Made by a program: the position numbers and the translations under genes. From Pseudoneobacillus sp052180215 (GTDB taxonomy: Bacteria > Bacillota > Bacilli > Bacillales > Cytobacillaceae), in assembly GCF_052180215.1 (NCBI RefSeq), contig NZ_CP197471.1, positions 4,178,001 through 4,242,000 of the forward strand: DNA of 64,000 nt, written 5' to 3'. Below the pieces are notes generated by a model, which saw only the letters and a list, made by a program, of their open reading frames with translations, had not been told where the DNA came from and did no database searches. Below, in pieces: positions 32,930-41,860 of this stretch (its first letter is position 1; the number at the start of each line of letters is the position of its first letter).

Positions 32930-32984
32930 CTTTACCGCATTAACGCACCGGGGGTCTGACCCCCGGTGCGTTAATGCAGTAAAG
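32930..32984. repeat. REP-like palindrome, locus 3
   Basis: A 55-bp near-perfect palindrome with CTTTACCGCATTAACGCACC on the left, core GGGGGTCTGACCCCC, and the complementary right arm ending AATGCAGTAAAG. It lies between the divergent ssb and ywpF genes. Confidence 0.9.
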
Positions 32985-33086
32985 CGAGATTGATGATCCC
33001 AACCTCTGCCCTTCCATTCCTGGGCAAATTCATTTCGCTTTTTACATATGTTATAATGAGAAAAAAACGTGTGCAGGAGGTTGATG

Positions 33087-33518
33087 ATGAAGACCTTTAA
33101 GTTAATTTCGTTGCAAATTGTTGAAGAATATCGGTTGGTGGATGTTCGCTTAGAGGATGGGCTTATCATTAATAAAGAAGATGATCAAAATAGTTGGCTT
33201 CTTGAAGCATTTACAGATGATATCCATTTTGATGTTTTTCAAAAAGCCTTTCAAACACAACAAGACCTCATAGTCCAAGTTGTTATCTCAAAAAAAGAAA
33301 ACGACCCTGCAGCTTTTTTAACAAAAGTTTGCTCCGTGAAAAGATTGGACGGACACGTTAGTGTCTTACTGCAAGGGAAGCTTCAACGTTCACGAAATAA
33401 TTATGCTGAGCTTTTACTCGATAACCTTTTAAATAAAGGGCTTGGCGGCAACGCATTATTAGTAGAATTCAAAGAAAAGATGAAATCGAAACCTCGACTG
33501 GAGGAAACGAAAAAATAA
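33087..33518 (+). CDS. ywpF: YwpF family protein
   Basis: The start MKTFKL at 33087 is chosen because AGGAGG lies just upstream; earlier in-frame starts run through that RBS. About 143 residues. Sequence KTFKLISLQIVEEYRLVDVRLEDGLIINKED and the C-terminal LLLDNLLNKGLGGNALLVEFKEKM match the YwpF-like family of Bacillus, which lies in the ywpF-ywpH(ssb) neighbourhood. No signal peptide. Function is not established. A terminator follows directly. Confidence 0.8.
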   Translation: MKTFKLISLQIVEEYRLVDVRLEDGLIINKEDDQNSWLLEAFTDDIHFDVFQKAFQTQQDLIVQVVISKKENDPAAFLTKVCSVKRLDGHVSVLLQGKLQRSRNNYAELLLDNLLNKGLGGNALLVEFKEKMKSKPRLEETKK

Positions 33519-33544
33519 ACTCCCAACAACTTGGGAGTTTTTTT
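33518..33544 (+). terminator. Terminator of ywpF
   Basis: AACTCCCAA, CAAC loop, TTGGGAGTT, then TTTTT right at the stop codon. Confidence 0.88.
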
Positions 33545-34108
33545 AATGAAGTATATAACTGATAAAGACTTCATCTTTAGGTTTTGTTTCTAATTGTTCA
33601 ATAATGTAATCGATATCCTGCTTTCGATAGTCTAGCAAAGGAAGCTCTTGTTCAAAGGTTCTAAAATAAAGCAAGGCTGCGTATTTTAGCTCCTTTTCAG
33701 AAGCTGGTCTTAATTGCTCCGCTTTTTTTTTAATTCTTCCTTTAACTTTTCGATGACATATTTAGCTTCTGTTTTACATGAGTAGTCATACTCTTGGTTC
33801 AATTCAGTTTGTAAAGCTTCTATTTCATCCATTTGTTCTTTAGTTGGTTCTTCGGATAGGATTTTTTCAATAGTCTCGTTAATTTTTACAGCCAATTCCT
33901 GATGGAACTGAGAATTATTTTTTGTATCATTTTCTACCTTATCGTACCAAGTGGCTTGATTTTGAATATAATCGCGCCATTCCGAAATAAAGGTAGATAA
34001 ATCAAATTTTGATTCTGACCAGTCAATTCGGTTCATATATTGTTCAAACGCTACCGTGATCGAGCGTGTAATACTTCTTTTTATGCCTGGTGAAAGATCT
34101 TTAAACAT
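33543..34108 (-). pseudogene. Hypothetical gene with a frameshift at an A9 run
   Basis: The first frame (ATG at 34108, RBS GGGAGG) gives a ~132-residue helical protein ending at 33710 in EELKKKRSN. At a run of nine A on the coding strand (33723-33731), a +1 base would continue it into a further 58-codon stretch that looks fully coding (AEQLRPASEKELKYAALLYF..., ending VFISYILH) and stops at 33543. The intact product would be ~190 residues. It could be a sequencing error, a real mutation, or productive slippage on the A9 tract. I do not recognise the family; it has no signal peptide or membrane segment, and is mostly acidic helices with one Cys. Confidence 0.6.
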
Positions 34109-34313
34109 ACTTGTAAAGGTACCTCCCAAACTTTATCTCTACCCTGTCAACCTTTATACCATATTTACATTACCACAAATATCGACAAGGTACAAAAAAA
34201 GTTATCCATTTTTAATAATTTTTTTATAAAATTTCAAAAAATTCTAGTAAATGGATGTCGGATATTGTCCATTTTTTATAAAATAGCCAAAAAATGCCAT
34301 TCCTAATTTTTAT

Positions 34314-34340
34314 AGAAAAAGGACAGGTGTATTCCTGTCC
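34314..34340 (-). terminator. Terminator of the Asn/Asp-rich lipoprotein gene
   Basis: The minus strand reads GGACAGG, loop AATACA, CCTGTCC, TTTTTC. Confidence 0.85.
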
Positions 34341-34349
34341 CCTTTTGTT

Positions 34350-34727
34350 TTATTCGTCTTTGTTGTCGTTATCATTTACATCAATATCGTCTTCAATAAC
34401 ATCTTCTTGTGGAGTGTTATTGTCTTTTCCTGGGTCTTTATCGTTCGGAGTATTGACGTCTTCGCTTTCCGGTAAATCATTACCAGTAATACCGTTGTTG
34501 TCGTTTACTCCATTGTTGTCAACTCCGTTATTTACACCGTTGTTGTCATTCATGTCATTATCCGTATTATTGTCAAGATCCGTACCATCATGAGGATTTA
34601 CTACTCCGTTATTATTATTTACATCTTCTGGCGGTGGATTTTGATTGTCGTCATTATTCCCACAACCTGCAAGTAACATCGCAGCTAAAGCGGATCCTCC
34701 AATTAATGTTAAAAGCTTTTTGCCCAT
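34350..34727 (-). CDS. Asn/Asp-rich lipoprotein
   Basis: 125 residues with RBS AAAGGGG. Lipoprotein signal peptide with lipobox LLAGC (Cys ~22). The mature part is almost entirely Asn, Asp, Gly, Pro and Glu (e.g. DNNTDNDMNDNNGVNNG), with no recognisable fold, so it is likely disordered and strongly acidic at the outer face of the membrane. Possible roles are cation binding or spore/wall-associated spacing; none can be shown here. It is monocistronic. Confidence 0.75.
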   Translation of the reverse strand: MGKKLLTLIGGSALAAMLLAGCGNNDDNQNPPPEDVNNNNGVVNPHDGTDLDNNTDNDMNDNNGVNNGVDNNGVNDNNGITGNDLPESEDVNTPNDKDPGKDNNTPQEDVIEDDIDVNDNDNKDE

Positions 34728-34917
34728 TGTTAAAAGCCCCTTTCTGATTGGAAATTTTCGACCTCAAGCATTGGTCTGGTGTTATGTTGCCCCAAACGCT
34801 TAAAAAGTTTGCATTCTCGAAAGATTTTTTTTTCATTCGAAAGCTTGTTTAATAAGTATTTAAACACTTTCCACTCCACTTAAACAAAATCAGACAAAAA
34901 AGGGGAAAAAGAACTAA

Positions 34918-34970
34918 TTTAACGCATTAACGCACCGGGGGTCAGACCCCCGGTGCGTTAATGTGTTAAA
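34918..34970. repeat. REP-like palindrome, locus 4
   Basis: TTTAACGCATTAACGCACC, core GGGGGTCAGACCCCC, complementary right arm ending TGTGTTAAA. It lies 18 bp downstream of the fabZ stop codon. Confidence 0.9.
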
Positions 34971-34988
34971 GCAACATTTCCATAGAGC

Positions 34989-35411
34989 TTATTTTATCGC
35001 AAATGTAATTTCTGCTTCACAAGCAAGTTCGCCGTCAACGGTAGCGACTGCTTTGCCTTTTCCAATTGGACCTTTTATTTTAATAATCTCTACTTCTAGT
35101 CTTAGCTGGTCACCTGGCTTTACTTGTCTTTTAAAACGGCAACCATCAATACCAGCAAAAAAGGCTAATTTGCCTTTGTTTTCTTCTTTCATTAGCATCG
35201 CTACTCCACCCACTTGTGCTAATGCCTCAACAATCAGCACGCCTGGCATAACGGGATAATCAGGAAAATGCCCATTAAAAAACTCTTCATTCGCTGTTAC
35301 ATTTTTGATGCCGACAGCCCTTTGACCTTCTTCTACTTCTAAAATACGATCGACTAATAAAAAGGGATAACGGTGTGGGATAATTTCTTTTATTTGCGTT
35401 ACATCCATCAT
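34989..35411 (-). CDS. fabZ: 3-hydroxyacyl-ACP dehydratase FabZ
   Basis: 140 residues, the normal length. Hotdog fold with the catalytic signature IPHRYPFLLVDR (His) and FNGHFPDYPVMPGVLIVEALAQ (Glu). It dehydrates 3-hydroxyacyl-ACP in fatty acid synthesis. RBS TAGGAGGTCATAATT before the ATG. Its position behind flhO/flhP and epuA matches the ywpB (fabZ) locus in Bacillus. Confidence 0.96.
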   Translation of the reverse strand: MMDVTQIKEIIPHRYPFLLVDRILEVEEGQRAVGIKNVTANEEFFNGHFPDYPVMPGVLIVEALAQVGGVAMLMKEENKGKLAFFAGIDGCRFKRQVKPGDQLRLEVEIIKIKGPIGKGKAVATVDGELACEAEITFAIK

Positions 35412-35515
35412 AATTATGACCTCCTACTAATAATAGGTTTTAATTTAACTTTCCTCCATTGTACTAAATACTCCATACAAAAAGGAAGGGAAAACTCCCT
35501 TCCTTGTCACAAATC

Positions 35516-35791
35516 TTATTTTTTATTAATAATGTCTACGATATGCACCCATGTTCCTTTTTGAAGTGCATCAAAGGGTTTACCGTTCCCGATCACACCG
35601 TACCCTACCATCAAACCGGCTGCAAGACTAGCAAAGACAAGAATTACAACAATTAAAACTTTGACCCACACCGGTATAAGACGAACGCGAATCTTCTTTC
35701 GTCTTTCGTTCATCGTCGTATTTTCTTTTTCTTCGGAACGAATTTTTTTCATTTCCTCACGGGTCATTACCTTTTCTTGGTCTAAAGCCAT
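35516..35791 (-). CDS. epuA: EpuA family small membrane protein
   Basis: 91 residues with RBS AAGGAG. A charged cytoplasmic N terminus (~1-40), one transmembrane helix (VKVLIVVILVFASLAAGLMV, ~44-64) and a short outer tail. The family is often labelled RNA polymerase subunit beta in databases, but it shares no polymerase domain; that label is misleading. It commonly lies next to flhP in Bacillus. Function unclear. Confidence 0.8.
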   Translation of the reverse strand: MALDQEKVMTREEMKKIRSEEKENTTMNERRKKIRVRLIPVWVKVLIVVILVFASLAAGLMVGYGVIGNGKPFDALQKGTWVHIVDIINKK

Positions 35792-35806
35792 TGTTTGTAA
35801 CTCCTT

Positions 35807-36649
35807 TTAACGAATTCCGTTTACTAGCCCCATCATTTGGTCTGCCATGGTAATGGAACGGGCTTGAAACTGGTACGAACGTTGAACATTAATTAGTTCT
35901 GTCATTTCTTTTGACATATCTACGTTTGATTGCTCTAAAACGCCTTGTTCAAGGCTAATTTGCCCGCGTAAAGGGCCATTTAAATCTGTTACAATGTCAG
36001 CCTCAGTTACCCCAAGCTGAGCCATGTTAGCAGGAAGTCCGACTAAATTATTTCCTTTTTGCTCTAAAAATTGAGGTTTTTTCACTTGCACAACCCCTAG
36101 TTCAAAGGATTGTTGGCTACCGTCCGCCATCTTTGCAGTTAGTGTCCCATTTTTAGAAATCGAATAGTCTTGAACATTTCCAGAAACCGTAATTTGTTGA
36201 TTATTCTCATCAAGTATAGGATATCCATCACTATTGACTAACATGACTTCCGTTTCGGAGACTGGGCTCAAATACAGCGCTCCATTTCTCGTATACTGAA
36301 CTGAGCTTGAACTTTCATTTGTGACTAGCACACGATAAAGCTGCCCTTCTGCTGAAAAAGCGGTATCTAACGGGCGGGCGGTTGCTTTTAAGTTACCTTG
36401 TTTCATATTAACCTGTACTTGCCCAAGTTTTGCTCCCGTTCCTTGGCGGATATAATTTGGCGTTAATCGGTTTGTTTCGGCCGTATCCGTGGTTTGGTTT
36501 TTAAACTCTTGAAAAAGCAAGTCAGTAAATTGAACATCTCTTCTTTTAAAACCGTTTGTATCAATATTCGCCATATTATTACTGATGATATCCATTTGCT
36601 TTTGCAACTGACTCAATGTATTAGTGGCGGTAATCATGGTACGATTCAT
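35807..36649 (-). CDS. flhP: Flagellar hook-basal body protein FlhP
   Basis: 280 residues. N-terminal flagellar rod motif (MNRTMITATNTLSQLQKQMDIISNNMANIDTNGFKR pattern, split here by description) and the C-terminal domain SNVDMSKEMTELINVQRSYQFQARSI. It is a FlgG/FlgF-like distal rod or hook protein. It directly follows flhO (33-bp gap) with RBS GGAGGG. Confidence 0.92.
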   Translation of the reverse strand: MNRTMITATNTLSQLQKQMDIISNNMANIDTNGFKRRDVQFTDLLFQEFKNQTTDTAETNRLTPNYIRQGTGAKLGQVQVNMKQGNLKATARPLDTAFSAEGQLYRVLVTNESSSSVQYTRNGALYLSPVSETEVMLVNSDGYPILDENNQQITVSGNVQDYSISKNGTLTAKMADGSQQSFELGVVQVKKPQFLEQKGNNLVGLPANMAQLGVTEADIVTDLNGPLRGQISLEQGVLEQSNVDMSKEMTELINVQRSYQFQARSITMADQMMGLVNGIR

Positions 36650-36682
36650 GGGATACCCTCCTTTTTATGAGATTTTTAAAAA

Positions 36683-37501
36683 TTAAATTCGACCGATTTC
36701 ATTGGCCGCTTTTTCCATACTTTTATCATAAGCCTGTAGTACTTTCTGGTTTGCCTCAAACGCGCGGTAGGCTGACAGCATATCTGTCATGGTACGGCTT
36801 ACATCGACGTTAGAACGCTCAAGAAATCCTTGTTGAAGCGTGAATTGCCCGTTCGCTGATGTATAGGCACTTTGTAAAGCTGCACCATCTTCCGTACGGA
36901 ATAAGCCGTCACCCTCTTTTACCATTCTTAGGGCATTATCTGAAAAACCGATTCCTAATCGGGTTTGCTGGCCATTTGCCTCTGTTAAAATTCCATCTTC
37001 ATTAATCGTGAATTGGTCACTTGTTAAAGGTATACGATTGCCTTGGTCATTTAAAACATATAATCCGCTTGATGTCGTTAAAAATCCTTCTCCATCCACG
37101 GCGAAGTTGCCATTTCTAGTGTATCTAAGATCCCCGTTTGGGTTCTGAACGGTGAAAAACACGGATTGGTCTTTAGTTAGATTCGTGTTCACAAGGGAAA
37201 CATCCGTTTTGTTTTCTGTTGATTGTAAAGCACCTTGAACAAACTGTGGAATCGCTTCTTGCATATAGACACCGGTATTAAGGCGTCCTACCTCTTTGTT
37301 AAACGGTAGGTTTAATGGTTTTTCCGTTGGAATTGATGTATGGTCCAATCGCTGTAGCAGCATTTCAGGAAATGCTCTCATGGCAGACTGATCGGCTTTA
37401 AATCCTGGAGTATTCGCATTAGCCATATTATTTGTTAACATTTCCGTACGGCGCTGTTGGGAGAGCATTCCAGAAGCGACTGTGTAAAATCCTCTAAACA
37501 T
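36683..37501 (-). CDS. flhO: Flagellar hook-basal body protein FlhO
   Basis: 272 residues from the ATG at 37501, with GGAGGA 6 bp upstream; a TTG one codon earlier is less likely. N-terminal rod signature TNNMANANTPGFKAD and C-terminal SNVDVSRTMTDMLSAYRAFEANQKV. It pairs with flhP in a two-gene unit downstream of mbl, as in B. subtilis. Its role is in the flagellar rod. Confidence 0.92.
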   Translation of the reverse strand: MFRGFYTVASGMLSQQRRTEMLTNNMANANTPGFKADQSAMRAFPEMLLQRLDHTSIPTEKPLNLPFNKEVGRLNTGVYMQEAIPQFVQGALQSTENKTDVSLVNTNLTKDQSVFFTVQNPNGDLRYTRNGNFAVDGEGFLTTSSGLYVLNDQGNRIPLTSDQFTINEDGILTEANGQQTRLGIGFSDNALRMVKEGDGLFRTEDGAALQSAYTSANGQFTLQQGFLERSNVDVSRTMTDMLSAYRAFEANQKVLQAYDKSMEKAANEIGRI

Positions 37502-37698
37502 CAAAATTCCTCCGTTCTAATATTCCGAACATATACTTAACTTCTATTATAAAAAAAAATTCCTGTTTCGACATTAACTATTTGCCGAATTCCGTCAATT
37601 TTTGTAAAAAATCCTCCAAAATGCTCAGGATATGTTGATTTCAAAGGGGTTCGGGGCCAACGTTAAATTTTCCCAACAACTTAATTTAGCAGCGCCTA

Positions 37699-37753
37699 CT
37701 TTACCGCATTAACGCACCGGGGGTCTGACCCCCGGTGCGTTAATGCGGTAAAG
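37699..37753. repeat. REP-like palindrome, locus 5
   Basis: CTTTACCGCATTAACGCACC, core GGGGGTCTGACCCCC, and a perfectly complementary right arm (55 bp in all). It lies between mbl and flhO; apart from it and the mbl terminator, the 337-bp gap holds no feature. Confidence 0.92.
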
Positions 37754-37793
37754 ACCTTGTGTTTTCACTTTGACTTTACTTTATAAAATTTAA

Positions 37794-37826
37794 AAACTCT
37801 GCAACTTTTAATAGTCACAGAGTTTG
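37794..37826 (-). terminator. Terminator-like hairpin after mbl
   Basis: The minus strand reads AAACTCTG, loop, CAGAGTTT, TTAAATTTT, just after the mbl stop codon. Confidence 0.65.
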
Positions 37827-37838
37827 ATTTTGGATGGC

Positions 37839-38840
37839 TTATCCTAATTTACGACGTGGTAAACGATCGATGTTATCTAACATGATACCTGTTCCAATCG
37901 CTACACAGTCCATTGGATTTTCAGCAACTAATACTGGCACCTTCAGTTCTTCGGCAAGAAGTTGATCGATACCATGTAATAATGCGCCACCACCTGTTAA
38001 AATCACACCGCGGTCAATGATGTCCGCTGATAATTCTGGTGGAGTACGTTCCAATACCGTTTTTGCTGCTTGAACGATCACAGAAACAGATTCGCGAAGA
38101 GCTTGTTCAATTTCATCAGAATGAACCGATAGTGTACGAGGTAAACCACTTACCATATCACGTCCGCGAATTTCCATTTCTTCTTTACGTCCGCCTGGGA
38201 AAACTGTTCCGATTTTAATTTTAATATCCTCGGCTGTTCTTTCCCCAATTAAGAGCTTGTATTCACGCTTGATATAGTTCAATATTTCCATATCGAACTT
38301 ATCACCCGCCATTTTAATGGAGGAGGAGGTTACGATATCACCCATAGAAAGAACAGCAACATCTGTTGTTCCTCCTCCAATATCCACTACCATATTTCCG
38401 GTCGGTTGGAATATATCCATACCTGCGCCGATGGCAGCCACTTTTGGCTCTTCTTCTAAATAGATCTTTTTACCGCCGCTTTTTTCAGCCGCTTCTTTAA
38501 TCGCTTTTTGCTCAACGCTTGTAATATTCGTTGGGCAACAAATTAAAATGCGTGGCTTTGATAGAAAGCCTTTTACATTTAACTTGTTAATAAAGTGCTT
38601 TAACATCGCTTCTGTTACATCAAAGTCCGCAATGACTCCGTCTTTTAATGGTCTAATCGCCACGATGTTCCCAGGCGTACGCCCAACCATGCGGCGTGCC
38701 TCTTCTCCAACTGCTAAGACTCTATTTGTGTTTTTATCAATGGCCACAACAGATGGCTCGTTTAAGACGATCCCGCGACCTTTAACGTGAATCAGCACGT
38801 TCGCTGTCCCTAAATCAATTCCGATATCCCTAGCAAACAT
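37839..38840 (-). CDS. mbl: Rod shape-determining protein Mbl (MreB family)
   Basis: 333 residues. Actin-like ATPase motifs are phosphate 1 IGIDLGTANVLI, phosphate 2 VVDIGGGTTDVAV and adenosine GVILTGGGALLHG. It forms filaments under the membrane that guide lateral wall synthesis. Its position directly downstream of spoIIID matches Bacillus mbl rather than mreB or mreBH. Confidence 0.97.
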   Translation of the reverse strand: MFARDIGIDLGTANVLIHVKGRGIVLNEPSVVAIDKNTNRVLAVGEEARRMVGRTPGNIVAIRPLKDGVIADFDVTEAMLKHFINKLNVKGFLSKPRILICCPTNITSVEQKAIKEAAEKSGGKKIYLEEEPKVAAIGAGMDIFQPTGNMVVDIGGGTTDVAVLSMGDIVTSSSIKMAGDKFDMEILNYIKREYKLLIGERTAEDIKIKIGTVFPGGRKEEMEIRGRDMVSGLPRTLSVHSDEIEQALRESVSVIVQAAKTVLERTPPELSADIIDRGVILTGGGALLHGIDQLLAEELKVPVLVAENPMDCVAIGTGIMLDNIDRLPRRKLG

Positions 38841-39064
38841 TGTCTTTCTTTCCTCCTCAAAACGGGTTTGTCTAGCAGCAGCGTCTTTCGGAACGTATCT
38901 GTCACTCCTGCAAAGTAATGAAATATATGCTCCATTTTAGTATGTTCAATTATCTAGACGAACCGTGATTACTCTAATTGAATATTTTATCATATTCAGG
39001 AGGAATACTTAAATCATTTTGTAGAATTTTGTCCTTTTTTCTTTTTAAAAAGAAAATGGCCTAC

Positions 39065-39337
39065 TTACTGAACCATTTCTCCCTCTTTTTCTTCGCGACG
39101 ATATTTCAGCTTTGTCGCTTCCCCTCCACGTAAATGGCGGATTGATTTATGATAATCCAAGATTTCTTTCACTTCATTTGCCAGTTCAGGATTAATTTCA
39201 GGAAGCCTTTCCGTTAAATCTTTATGGACTGTACTTTTGGATACGCCAAACTCCTTCGCAATTGTGCGAACTGTTTTTTTCGTCTCCACGATATACTTTC
39301 CAATCTTGATAGTTCTCTCTTTGATGTAATCGTGCAC
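39065..39337 (-). CDS. spoIIID: Sporulation transcription regulator SpoIIID
   Basis: 90 residues from the GTG at 39337 (VHDYIKERTIKIG), with AGGGAGGGCG just upstream. A longer in-frame start 84 bp away would add a 28-residue extension not found in SpoIIID. Helix-turn-helix at ~23-45 (TIAKEFGVSKSTVHKDLTER). It controls genes in the mother cell during sporulation. Confidence 0.96.
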   Translation of the reverse strand: MHDYIKERTIKIGKYIVETKKTVRTIAKEFGVSKSTVHKDLTERLPEINPELANEVKEILDYHKSIRHLRGGEATKLKYRREEKEGEMVQ

Positions 39338-39685
39338 ACCACTCGCCCTCCCTAGATTCGGATGTGAGAAGTGTGAAATGAGACTCGCTTTTCGCTTCGA
39401 CGTCCTACTACCTTTCCGCATGATGTTAAGTGAAATATGGCGCCATCACTTGTTTTATCATGCGGCAGAAAGTGCTAAATGCAGTACTCACTTTCTGAAT
39501 TTGCCATGAATAATCATGTCCCCGACTGGATCCTAGAGTTTCTACAAACGATTCCTCACCTCAAACCCCTCTTTGATAGGTTTGTAACATTTTATTAGCT
39601 TGGTTGTGGATATATGCACGAATGAGTCAATAGGGACAAGGTTTTATGAAAGTTTTTTGAAAATTGGACAAAAAATGGGAGTTTT

Positions 39686-39740
39686 CTTTATCACATTAAC
39701 GCGCCGGGGGTCTTACCCCCGGCGCGTTAATGCGCTAAAG
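39686..39740. repeat. REP-like palindrome, locus 6
   Basis: CTTTATCACATTAACGCGCC, core GGGGGTCTTACCCCC, right arm GGCGCGTTAATGCGCTAAAG. One core base differs (TCTTAC). It lies in the 525-bp gap upstream of spoIIID, in which I see no other feature. Confidence 0.88.
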
Positions 39741-39862
39741 TGATTGAATTATCTCCTTTATATTCTTATGTAAGAATTTTTAAATTTGTATGACATAAAA
39801 AGCTGATTTTTGTCGAATTTTTTATTAGTTTTGTTATTTAGCTTCGGGGATGGGGATTTTAG

Positions 39863-40716
39863 ATGAATGAATTTGTGACGAGGACGAGAAGAGATAAAAG
39901 GAAAGAACAGCGTCATTGCAACGTAAAGAAAAGAGTACTAGCTATTATTGAAATGATTTTAATTACCTCCCTATTAGTGGCTGCCGTTTATTTTTTTCTA
40001 GACAAAACAAAAGCCAAGGCTACTATGAAAGAGCATACTATCCAAAAAGGAGAAACCTTATTTTCCATTTCAAACCAGTATCATATCGATATTGAAGATA
40101 TTCAGAGAATCAATAAGTTAGAATCTAATAAAATCGAAAAGGGCAGAAGCTCCTTATTCCAAAACAAAATTCACCCTCCCATCATGTGGTTAAAAAGGGT
40201 GAGACGGTCTATTCCATAGCTAGGCTATATGGTTTGCCAATGAAAGAATTGAAAAAACAAAATAAACTAACATCCGATAAAATTCTTATTGGTCAGGTAC
40301 TAACCGTTCCAAATCAGGGTCCTCAAAACAATCAACTTCAGCCAAACGTTGAAACGGAAATATTCTCTTCAGAAGAACAAGAAAAAGGCTACAGTGAATT
40401 TTATACCATTGTTCCTGGTGATACATTATGGAGTCTTTCCGAACGTTTTGGAGTACCTTTTGCAAAACTTAAGAGGGTCAATCATTTAAATACCAACCAT
40501 ATTCAAGCTGATCAAAAACTCTACATACCTGGTGATAAATACTTTGCCACCGCAATCATCATTGGTGCTACGGATAATACAACGGTAGAATTTTATACTC
40601 ACGGTGAACCGCTGCCACTTAAGGTCAGCCACGGAACCTCTGTTCTTTTTCAAAAAATCACGAATCAAGAAGTTTTTATTACCTATAAAAACGGTGCTTT
40701 AATTAGTTTTTATTAA
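39863..40716 (+). pseudogene. Membrane-anchored LysM protein gene, frameshifted
   Basis: The first frame (39863-40219) gives a basic N terminus, a transmembrane helix (VLAIIEMILITSLLVAAVYFF, trimmed) and a LysM domain (HTIQKGETLFSISNQYHID...INKLESNKIEKG). At ~40137-40143 (GAAAAGGGCAG) the frame changes by -1, and the second frame continues the expected LysM ending (QKLLIPKQ), then LysM 2 (VKKGETVYSIARLYG) and LysM 3 (YTIVPGDTLWSLSERFG), and a C-terminal segment to 40716. One missing base, probably an A or G in the AAAAGGG run, explains it. The intact product would be ~284 residues: a membrane-bound peptidoglycan-binding protein. It may be a real mutation or a sequence error. Confidence 0.75.
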
Positions 40717-40822
40717 GAATTTTCTCCTGTTCAAAATTCCAAAGAATTTTTTTCCAATATTTTTGTAACAGATCTTCATCTTCCTCCGTCTACTTGTTTG
40801 AATATTCGGAGGTGAAGTAAAC

Positions 40823-41785
40823 ATGAAAAAATGGTTTGTATTATTATCAGCAATGGCTCTACTTATTCCCACCTCTGCTTCAGCAAGTGCAGAAGGGAAT
40901 ATCAGTAAAAATGAACAGATTCAATTATTCCGCGCAACACAAGATGTATCCTTACAGGAACGCTATGAATTTTTGGTAGAGAAAGGGATTTTAAAAGGGA
41001 AAGCCGATGGAAAAGCAAACTTTGATAAATCTTTAACAAGAGCCGAATTAGCGGTTAGCCTGTATCGGATGTATCACTTGAAGGATGAAAAAGAAAGCAC
41101 TCCTTTAAAGGACATTAAGAAGCATTGGGCCCAAAAAGAAATCCAAGCTATCTACAAAAAAGGCTGGATGGTTGGCGAAAAAGGCTACAAATTTAATCCC
41201 AATAAAAAGATGACAATCGAACAAGTAGCCCATGTATTAACAAAAGTCACGAAGTTAGATAAAGATGCCTATATGTCTATTGAATTAAATGCTAGCAATT
41301 GGGCGAAACCTTATCTAGCAGCGGCATTGGCTGAAGGATTTTTAACAAGTGAAGAAAACTATCGTGAGACTGCACTTAGATCTCATTTAGTGTATAGCTT
41401 ATATGAAGTTTACCATTTCATGAACAAGGATCGTGGTATTGTGGCTGGAACTCTAGAACCGAAAGTAACAATCTCCAATACGAAGGATCAAGATTATAAA
41501 TGGACTTACACAGTGAAAAATCAAACTGAAAAAGAACAAACGTTGAATATAAGCGGCAGTAAATTTGATTATATTTTGAAAAAAGACGGCAAGAAAATCG
41601 AGCAGTACTCAGAAGGTAAAAATTTCATCATGATTTATGTAGAAAAAACCCTTAAACAAGGTGAAGAATTAACCTTTGAAGGTGACTTAAAAGGCTTAGA
41701 AAAAGGGAAATACGAGCTTGAAATTTGGCTGATTGATAAAAACTGGCCAGATGCCAAAACAAAGATGGAATTCGAAGTAAAATAA
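40823..41785 (+). CDS. SLH-domain protein with BsuPI-type domain
   Basis: 320 residues with ATG at 40823 and RBS GGAGGTG. Signal peptide (~1-24, ending SASAEG); SLH repeats at ~45-210 (ILKGKADGKANFDKSLTRAELAV, WAQKEIQAIYKKGWMVG, KFNPNKKMTIEQVA); and a C-terminal immunoglobulin-like domain at ~215-320 (YTVKNQTEKEQTLNISGSKFDYIL...) that resembles the BsuPI intracellular proteinase inhibitor family. In this exported context the domain may protect surface proteins or bind proteases; this is inferred. Confidence 0.78.
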   Translation: MKKWFVLLSAMALLIPTSASASAEGNISKNEQIQLFRATQDVSLQERYEFLVEKGILKGKADGKANFDKSLTRAELAVSLYRMYHLKDEKESTPLKDIKKHWAQKEIQAIYKKGWMVGEKGYKFNPNKKMTIEQVAHVLTKVTKLDKDAYMSIELNASNWAKPYLAAALAEGFLTSEENYRETALRSHLVYSLYEVYHFMNKDRGIVAGTLEPKVTISNTKDQDYKWTYTVKNQTEKEQTLNISGSKFDYILKKDGKKIEQYSEGKNFIMIYVEKTLKQGEELTFEGDLKGLEKGKYELEIWLIDKNWPDAKTKMEFEVK

Positions 41786-41789
41786 AAAC

Positions 41790-41826
41790 AAAGGGCTAGG
41801 TGCATGATGCAACCTAGCCCTTTCAT
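41790..41826. terminator. Bidirectional terminator between the SLH-BsuPI gene and pcp
   Basis: AAAGGGCTAGGT, loop, ACCTAGCCCTTT, with T-rich tails on both strands (plus TTTCATTT, minus TTTGTTTTT). It serves the two convergent genes. Confidence 0.82.
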
Positions 41827-41860
41827 TTATTTCCCGAGAAATTTGTCGAGATATCGCCTT

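Noticed and set aside
32867..33169. Minus-strand frame across REP locus 3 and the start of ywpF
   Set aside because: It spans a palindrome and the opposite strand of ywpF; not a credible gene.
40137..40143. Programmed -1 frameshift in the LysM gene
   Set aside because: The site (C GAA AAG) is not a canonical X-XXY-YYZ slippery heptamer and no stimulatory hairpin is obvious; a lost base is simpler.
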